This document shows positions 25,355 through 30,730 of a stretch of 30,730 bases of DNA, in pieces. The stretch covers positions 1 to 30,730 of the forward strand of contig JWZX01003384.1 in the NCBI GenBank assembly GCA_001275005.1. The letters run 5' to 3'. Source of the stretch: Chrysochromulina tobinii (Eukaryota; Haptophyta; Prymnesiales; Chrysochromulinaceae). The notes beneath the pieces were generated by a model. That model was not told the origin of the DNA. It did not search any database and saw only the letters and a list, made by a program, of their open reading frames with translations. How positions within the stretch are numbered: position 1 is the stretch's first letter; each line of letters starts with the position of its first letter. Made by a program: the position numbers and the translations under genes.

Positions 25355-26656
25355 TCACACGGGGCGTGACTCCGTCGGCGCGCCCCGATGCCGTGCGAGC
25401 TGTTGCGGCTGCAGGTTCTCGACGGCGCTGCTGCTGGAGCTCGCTTGCTCGTGCAGCCGCTTCGTGCCGTGCGCCAGTGGCTCGAAAAGGCCGTAGCCCC
25501 CGTCTGCGCAGGGGGCAGCAGCGGCATCCGGCCAGCGCTGCAGCCGCGGTGGTGCCAGCGCCGCCACCACCGGCTGGGGCGGCGGCAGCAGCTTTGAGCT
25601 CGGGTCGGCAGATCGGATGCCGTCGGCGGTGACAGCAAACTGCGCCTCCCCGGGCTCGCCACCTTTGGAGAGGGCGGCGAGGCGGACGTCATCGCGCCAT
25701 TCGAGGCTCACCTGCACGTTGCACATGTGCGCCCACGCCTCGCCCAGCGCGGGCACCAGCCCACTAGTGCCGAGCACCTCGTTGACGCGCGTGGTCACCT
25801 GGTTGATGAGCACGACGGCGCACGGTGAGCGGCGCGCGGCATGGCTGAGAAGCTGTGCCATCTGCCCGACGAGCTGGAGGCGCTTGGCGTACGTGAGCTC
25901 CGTGCTCGCGCGCACGTGGAACGCGATCGAGTCGACCACCACCAGACGCACGCACCGGCCGGGTCGTCCAGGCGCATTGCGCGCGATCTCGCCGATCGCC
26001 TCGGGCAGCACATGGCACACCGCAAGCTGCTCGGCCAGGTCGTGCACTCGGTAGTAGTGGATGCGGCCGAGCATGGCGCGTGCGCCCGACTTCACGAGCG
26101 CGCCCACCTCCGCGCGCTGCTCGGGCGACCCGTGGCGACTTGCCTCGTCCTGTATCTGCGAAAGCAGCGACTCTGCCATCGCGAGGCAGCGCGGCGCAAA
26201 GAAGCTGCCCTCGGTGTCGATGTAGATGGCGTCGCCATCGAGGCCGTTGAGTGCCTCGGGAAGTTGCACCGCCAGCGCCAGCTGCATTGCGAGCTGCGTT
26301 TTGCCCACTCCCGGCACGCCCGAGAACTCGCTCAGCTTCTGGAGTTGCACGCCGCCGGCAAGCAGCCGGTCGAGCTCACCCGCGCAGGTGGAGATGCGCT
26401 GCTCGGCACGCTCCTCCTCGTACATGCTGAGTGCTTCCCGTGGCATCAGCCAGGGCCCACCGCCCCCCGCCGACACGCACTCGCCACGCACCGTGCGCAG
26501 CAACAGCGTCGCCGAGCTGGCCTCGATGCCGAGGTCGACGCCGAGCTCGTCGGGCGTTAGGCCGTCGAGGTCGGCGCGCGTCTCGTAGCCAGCGAGCGCG
26601 AGGCGCTGCAGTACAGACGGTGGAAGCGGTAGCGACGCGAGTCGGGTTGGGACCAT
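25355..26656 (-). CDS. RAD51C: RAD51C-like recombinase paralogue
   Basis: 433 aa from ATG 26656, intronless. The N-terminal helix-hairpin region (LPPSVLQRLALAGYETRADL) begins right after the start, as in human RAD51C. The RecA core has Walker A GVPGVGKT (113-120), AIYIDTEGSFF, IHYYRVHDLAEQLA, Walker B LVVVDSIAFHVR (from 238), NQVTTRV and LVPALGEAWAHMCNVQVSLE. EFSGVPGVGKTQLAMQLALA with the VQLPEALNGLDG that follows is the RAD51C pattern, not RAD51 or DMC1. RAD51C acts in BCDX2 and CX3 complexes in homologous recombination. The C-terminal about 80 residues are Pro/Ala/Ser-rich and extra. The frame is open further upstream; Met at 26758 would add 34 residues. Confidence 0.9.
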   Translation of the reverse strand: MVPTRLASLPLPPSVLQRLALAGYETRADLDGLTPDELGVDLGIEASSATLLLRTVRGECVSAGGGGPWLMPREALSMYEEERAEQRISTCAGELDRLLAGGVQLQKLSEFSGVPGVGKTQLAMQLALAVQLPEALNGLDGDAIYIDTEGSFFAPRCLAMAESLLSQIQDEASRHGSPEQRAEVGALVKSGARAMLGRIHYYRVHDLAEQLAVCHVLPEAIGEIARNAPGRPGRCVRLVVVDSIAFHVRASTELTYAKRLQLVGQMAQLLSHAARRSPCAVVLINQVTTRVNEVLGTSGLVPALGEAWAHMCNVQVSLEWRDDVRLAALSKGGEPGEAQFAVTADGIRSADPSSKLLPPPQPVVAALAPPRLQRWPDAAAAPCADGGYGLFEPLAHGTKRLHEQASSSSSAVENLQPQQLARHRGAPTESRPV

Positions 26657-27223
26657 CGCTTCACGAGCAAGAGGTCGGGCGCGAATCGCCTCACTTCTCT
26701 TGTTCAACACAACGCGAAACCGGCGCTCAAGCACGGGGGCCGCTCGAGGGTACGCCATCAGATGGACGGAGGTGTGACCGCACAGTGCTCCCCCCAGCTC
26801 GGCGCTTTTCGTCGATCGTCGAGAGCGGGGGATGGTGTCAGGTTCGAGGTTGGTTGTGGTCGGACGTCGCGCCATGGACGTCGCAGGGCCTCCCGCTCGC
26901 GCCTCGCTCGGCGCTCGGGTCGGTGCGACGGCTTTGCGACGGCTCTGAGTGAAAAACCCGCACCTCACCACTCGACTATCTATCCCACAGGTCTCTGTAC
27001 CGGTAACGCAGATGTACACACGACGCGCACATTGTCAGGTCAAAGCTTGATGCTTGTTCGCAGCCGCTGAATTCGCACGCGTGTTCATGTGGTGTGGGCC
27101 CAGGGTGGCCCGCGTGCGGTGCATCGAGCAGTGCGCGAGCTCTCTTTTGGTCTGCTCCCCATCCATCGTCCTCGCTCGCTCGCACCACCGGCCGCGCCTG
27201 GCTCACAGCCTCAGATGGAGCCC
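26657..27223. other. Spacer between RAD51C start and Nup42-like end
   Basis: The RAD51C frame stays open upstream to 27019, but that extension looks non-conserved. The rest holds no recognisable gene. Confidence 0.5.
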
Positions 27224-28519
27224 TCACTTGAGACCGTCGGGGGGCGGCGTCTCGGGGATTTGGCCAAACACAAATTTGTCTTGGCTCCATAAGACACGAA
27301 GCTGGTCGTCACTCATGGGGTCCATCGAGACGGCTCCCTGCTGCGGCGGGGAGCTCTGCTGCGGCGAGCAGCCATCAAAGAGGCCGCCGGCAGCTGGAGC
27401 GCTAAACGCGGCGGCCGCGGGAGCGAGAGCCGGCTGGGGACCAAAACCTCCAGGGCCGGCTCCACCAAAAGGGTTGCCGGCCGCGGGGGCTCCGAGGCTA
27501 CCAAAGGCCGGAGCCGGTGCTCCCGCCGCGCCGCCGCCGCCAAAAAGGTAAGCCTGGGGTTGAGCCTGCTGCTGCGGCAGGTGAGCCTGGGGTTGACCCA
27601 TAGTATTAAATGGGGAGTTTGAAGCAAACACGCCGGCCCCGAAGGAATCTGCCGTCACGTTGCTGAAAGGGCCGCCGCCACCGCCGCCGCCACCTCCAAA
27701 TGCGCCGCCGCCTTTCGCGCCGCCGCCTTTCGCGCTACCGCCTGCGTGGGTTGCCGCGCCACCGCTGTCGTGCCTGAAATGGCACTGGTCGCCGTATCTG
27801 CACTGGCCATTTTTAGCGAAATCTCTGCAGATGGTGTCGCCCTTGCCAGCACCCGTGCCCCCACTGCCGCCCTTTCCGCCGCCCTTGCCCTTGCCCTTGC
27901 CCTTGCCGGAGCCGGAGCCGAAGCCGGTGTTGTCCGTCTCCATCGCGCTGCCAGATGTGGCGACATTGCTGCGCCCCCCTGCTGGGCCGAAAACGTGCGC
28001 CGCAGAGCCGCCTCCAAAGTTAGATTGCGGCTGCGGCTGCGGCTGTCCAAAAACCGATTGCTGGCGCCCACCGGAGCCGCCACCAAAGTTAGATTGCGGC
28101 TGCGGCTGCGGCTGTCCAAAACCCGATTGCTGGCGCCCACCGCCGCCACCTCGCCCACCGCCGCCACCTCGTCCGTGGCCATGCTGCTGCTGCAGCGGAT
28201 GCGACCCGAAAGCTGGCTGATGCTGCGGCTTCGCCCAGCCACCGTGGCGCGGCTGGTCAGGCGATTGCTGCTGCTGCCCGAAGACGGATGGGCCTTTGCC
28301 CCCGCCACCGCCACCGCGCCCTCCACCATATTGCTGCTGCTGCGGCGGATAATACTGCTGAGAATTCTGCTGCTGACCGCGCCCGCCGCCTTTGGTTTGG
28401 CCACCGCCGCCGCCGCCATACATACCGCCGCGATACCCACCTCCGCCACGTCCACCACCGCCGCCATATCCACCGCCACCGCCGCCATATCCACCGCCAC
28501 CGCCACCGAAGGCCGACAT
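27224..28519 (-). CDS. Nup42/NUPL2-like FG nucleoporin with CCCH zinc finger
   Basis: 431 aa, intronless. The N-terminus is Gly/Tyr-rich, followed by Gln-rich and FG-containing tracts with a 22-residue tandem repeat (RQQSGFGQPQPQPQSNFGGG and RQQSVFGQPQPQPQSNFGGG). A CCCH finger CRDFAKNGQCRYGDQCHFRH has C-x8-C-x5-C-x3-H spacing. A second FG-rich part ends in QLRVLWSQDKFVFGQIPETP, the C-terminal motif of Nup42/NUPL2 that contacts Gle1. Nup42 lies on the cytoplasmic side of the nuclear pore and helps mRNA export with Gle1 and Dbp5. Nup42 proteins usually have the finger at the N-terminus; here it is central. Confidence 0.8.
   Translation of the reverse strand: MSAFGGGGGGYGGGGGGYGGGGGRGGGGYRGGMYGGGGGGQTKGGGRGQQQNSQQYYPPQQQQYGGGRGGGGGGKGPSVFGQQQQSPDQPRHGGWAKPQHQPAFGSHPLQQQHGHGRGGGGGRGGGGGRQQSGFGQPQPQPQSNFGGGSGGRQQSVFGQPQPQPQSNFGGGSAAHVFGPAGGRSNVATSGSAMETDNTGFGSGSGKGKGKGKGGGKGGSGGTGAGKGDTICRDFAKNGQCRYGDQCHFRHDSGGAATHAGGSAKGGGAKGGGAFGGGGGGGGGPFSNVTADSFGAGVFASNSPFNTMGQPQAHLPQQQAQPQAYLFGGGGAAGAPAPAFGSLGAPAAGNPFGGAGPGGFGPQPALAPAAAAFSAPAAGGLFDGCSPQQSSPPQQGAVSMDPMSDDQLRVLWSQDKFVFGQIPETPPPDGLK
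28013..28143 (-). repeat. 66-bp direct repeat inside the Nup42-like gene
   Basis: Two nearly identical copies (CCAAAGTTAGATTGCGGCTG and following bases, starting at 28013 and 28082) encode the 22-residue FG repeat. Near identity indicates a recent duplication or homogenisation. Confidence 0.8.
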
Positions 28520-28599
28520 ACGCGGACACCGAGCCGCGGCGCGCGTTTATAGTTCGAGTTTAAGTGTGAAATGTGAAGTTTGGGTTACTGTGTTTCCCT

Positions 28600-28970
28600 C
28601 TAAGATTCATGTTCGGCCAGCGTCTGGTAGTCGCCATCAGGACGGTGAACATGGATGGCGTCGTTGCCCATCTGCGCCTTAGCCTCCGCCAACTTAAAGT
28701 CTCCATCTTGTCCATGGCCTCGGCGCGGCTGAATCCCGACATGAGCAGCGCCATCACGCCTACAACCTCGTCCGGCTGCACGGTAGTGGGGCGGTCGGCA
28801 TATTTGCCAAAAATGCTCGAGCCATCTCTGGCATGTTCCACTTTCTTGCATTTGAAGCTTGCCAAGCAGGTAGGCTCGAGGAGGCGGCCGGTTCGACAAA
28901 GTCGAGGGGAAGTGACGTACCCTCGCTGTTGTAGCAGTTTGCGCACAGCACCTAACAGCACCGAATCCAT
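28600..28970 (-). CDS. Small unrecognised two-exon gene with apparent frameshift
   Basis: Exon 1 is 28921-28970 (MDSVLLGAVRKLLQQRG) and the intron is 28858-28920 (63 nt, GGGTACGT donor, TTGGCAAG acceptor). Exon 2 continues FKCKKVEHARDGSSIFGKYA and then VQPDEVVGVMALLMSGFSRA. Near 28702 the plausible coding frame shifts, as if one G were missing, to DFKLAEAKAQMGNDAIHVHR and a TAG at 28600. About 100 aa in all. No family recognised. It lies 80 bp upstream of the Nup42-like gene on the same strand. Without the shift, the frame ends at 28560 with a less protein-like tail. Confidence 0.45.
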
Positions 28971-29122
28971 CTGAGCACAAGGAGAAACTGGAAACCCATG
29001 CACGTGCCTCAGAGAGGAAAGCTATCGCCCGCATCGTTGGCGGCGATCGTGAGTTCATGTGTAGTCCAAAACTTGGCCGCTGTGGCGGATGCGAGTCGTG
29101 TTGGACAGGTCGGAACCACCAA

Positions 29123-29215
29123 CAGGTAAGAGGGCCCAATTGATGGATTGGAAGTTATTACGATGGTTAGCTTGCCATCTCATCAGGTAAGAGGATCACA
29201 TTGATAGATTGGAAG
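29123..29215 (+). repeat. Two 32-bp direct repeats with splice-donor-like ends
   Basis: CAGGTAAGAG followed by a block ending in GATTGGAAG occurs at 29123-29154 and 29184-29215, 61 bp apart, with a few differences. CAG|GTAAGAG equals the eukaryotic 5' splice consensus on the plus strand, where no gene is seen. Confidence 0.65.
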
Positions 29216-29289
29216 AGAGAGCCTTTAGCTCGCCGTCCGACGAGTCATAATGGATGGGCGCGATGCGGGCGCCTGCAGACTCCCAGAAT

Positions 29290-30684
29290 TCAACGTAGCT
29301 GACGGCGATGTAAGCTGTGTTTGGCATCGAGAGCAGGCGGCGGCGGCGATGCCGAAGGTCGCGCTATCGCGAGCATGTGTCGCAGCCGAGCGGTGACCAA
29401 GGGAATGTCGACCGTCATGTTGCCGCATAAGCGGAAATCCCTATCTTTGCAGCCATCGGGCCCCTCGGTATCCTTCTGCCGGCCGATCATGTAGTAGTCA
29501 ACCGAGTTCATGATAGCCCATCGCTTGTAGTCGTACCGTGCATGCGTCGGCTGAACATGCATGCGGTAAGGGAATATCTCGAGCACCGAGGTGCGCACCT
29601 GCGGCCCCGACGGCAGGAATGCGGTCATCGCGAGCGCCGCGCCGTGCGCGCCCGCGAGAGCGACGGAGGTACCCACGAGCCTCAGCTGCTCGGCCAGCGG
29701 GAGCGTCGCGAGGGAGACGAAGCGCACTTGGCTGCTCAGTGACGGGTCGGCGCTCACGTTGAGCATGAGATCATCCTGGTTGACGAGGCATCTGGAGCCG
29801 GTTCGCAACTCAAAGACGACCCGAAGCTCCGGCGGCCGCTCGAGAGCGCCCACGTTGGTCAGCACCACCGAGCGGAAGCTCAGCACCGACGAACGCGCCG
29901 CCAGTAACTTCGATAGGTCCCTCCCTTTAAATCCCGGCCACCAACCAACATGACCACCGGTCAGCCTCCTGTAGCAGTTCCAACGCCGTGGTGCAATCAG
30001 CTCCTGTGTGCGCGCCGCAAGCTCGGGCCAGTGCACGTCCGTTCTGCCGCCGATGAGACTTCGCATCACAAGCTCCCACCCAGGCCACTGAAGCACCGGC
30101 TTCAGCCGCTCGGTGTGGTAACCGCTGATCAACCGCCCTTGTGCATCGAAAACATCGCGCGCATTTGCCACCGGCCATAACGTCGTGTAACGTGGCAAGA
30201 AGTCGATGGAGCTCAGCTCGAGGCCTTGCTCGAGCACGAGCTCTCGGGTCGGGAGCGCGTGGAAGAGGACGTGCCACAAATTGTCCATGGAAATGTCGAC
30301 TACAAGCCCGACGCGATCCGGCGGGTGCCAAACTCGCTCGAAGGCGTGCGAACCCAAGATGTATGCACCATCCGAGGGCTTTGGAGCGTCGCGTGTGCGG
30401 TTGACGCGGGGCACTGAACTGCCCTCAACGAACTCACCAGCGAAGCGCGCTTGGATGCCGCTGCTAGGGTCGCTTGCATTCGACTGCATGAGGAGGACAC
30501 GGCGTCGCGACGGTCTGTCGTGCTCGTACGCGACACAAGCGTCGCGCAGCTCGAACTGGCAGCAGCGCGGCGAGGCAGCGGGCGCCGAACTAGACCACGC
30601 CGACGACATCATTGGACTGTGAATACACCCACGGTCACGTTCGCGGTAAACTTGGTCGCGTGTTTGACTTGAATTGCTGTTCAT
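29290..30684 (-). CDS. GT61/DUF563-family glycosyltransferase
   Basis: 464 aa, intronless, starting at ATG 30684. The C-terminal half has the family hallmark: QLRLVGTSVALAGAHGAALA, then FLPSGPQVRTSVLEIFPY, matching the conserved HGA-[AG]-L and ExxP blocks of GT61. Upstream, DNLWHVLFHALPTRELVLEQ is the other conserved block. GT61 enzymes include plant xylosyl- and arabinosyltransferases and animal EOGT. No N-terminal signal or anchor is visible, so an upstream exon beyond the window may be missing. The extreme C-terminus is Pro/Arg-rich. Confidence 0.82.
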   Translation of the reverse strand: MNSNSSQTRDQVYRERDRGCIHSPMMSSAWSSSAPAASPRCCQFELRDACVAYEHDRPSRRRVLLMQSNASDPSSGIQARFAGEFVEGSSVPRVNRTRDAPKPSDGAYILGSHAFERVWHPPDRVGLVVDISMDNLWHVLFHALPTRELVLEQGLELSSIDFLPRYTTLWPVANARDVFDAQGRLISGYHTERLKPVLQWPGWELVMRSLIGGRTDVHWPELAARTQELIAPRRWNCYRRLTGGHVGWWPGFKGRDLSKLLAARSSVLSFRSVVLTNVGALERPPELRVVFELRTGSRCLVNQDDLMLNVSADPSLSSQVRFVSLATLPLAEQLRLVGTSVALAGAHGAALAMTAFLPSGPQVRTSVLEIFPYRMHVQPTHARYDYKRWAIMNSVDYYMIGRQKDTEGPDGCKDRDFRLCGNMTVDIPLVTARLRHMLAIARPSASPPPPALDAKHSLHRRQLR

Positions 30685-30730
30685 CAGAGCTACACAAGCA
30701 GCCTGGTGAGCGCGACAACCCGGTCCCTGC

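Noticed and set aside
26657-27019. N-terminal extension of RAD51C by up to 121 codons
   Set aside because: RAD51C similarity begins right after Met 26656, and the upstream residues look unconserved.

Overview
The window looks like nuclear DNA of a photosynthetic protist with compact, GC-rich genes on both strands. It carries eukaryote-only genes (class I histone deacetylase, LSM6, RAD51C, Nup42-like nucleoporin, pallidin-like BLOC-1 subunit), a plastid import gene (Tic22-like), short GT-AG introns of about 60-120 nt, and TTAGGG-type telomeric repeats. One small secreted or plastid-type protein has an ASGF-like signal cleavage context, as in algae with secondary red plastids. A haptophyte or related alga fits best, but this is inference from gene content, not proof.

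Layout. Positions 1-700 hold short TTAGGG/CCCTAA repeats next to a 0.6 kb inverted-repeat element with a 36-bp minisatellite inside. Positions 833-2793 (minus) are a three-exon GT31-like glycosyltransferase. Positions 3087-3197 (minus) are a truncated U-box remnant, and 3353-4877 (plus) is a spliced SWIB-SWIB-acidic-U-box gene with an apparent one-base frameshift. Then come a DUF3431 protein (5613-6932, minus), an S9 prolyl-oligopeptidase-type peptidase (7753-9822, minus), an ABCG transporter (10676-13969, minus) divergent from a class I HDAC (14381-15844, plus), LSM6 (16537-16934, minus) divergent from Tic22 (17020-18045, plus), a pallidin-like BLOC-1 protein (18258-18518, minus), a secreted thioredoxin-fold protein (19210-19968, minus), a small secreted SAP-like protein (20666-21046, minus) divergent from a DnaJ membrane protein (21291-22301, plus), a GT8-SGNH fusion enzyme (23080-25038, minus), RAD51C (25355-26656, minus), Nup42-like (27224-28519, minus), a small unrecognised two-exon gene (28600-28970, minus) and a GT61/DUF563 glycosyltransferase (29290-30684, minus).

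The genes do not form one pathway. Four of them (GT31, DUF3431, GT8-SGNH, GT61) are glycosyltransferases or glycan-type proteins, all on the minus strand. Three minus-strand genes share a GTGTGAACGTTAWCAC motif just upstream of the ATG, and two of these share a longer 59-bp 5' module. One copy of that module is split by a 166-bp insertion flanked by CCGGT. The main candidates for something new are the MDM2-like SWIB/acidic/U-box protein, the GT8-SGNH fusion, the shared 5' module and the short GGTAAAAAG insertion family.
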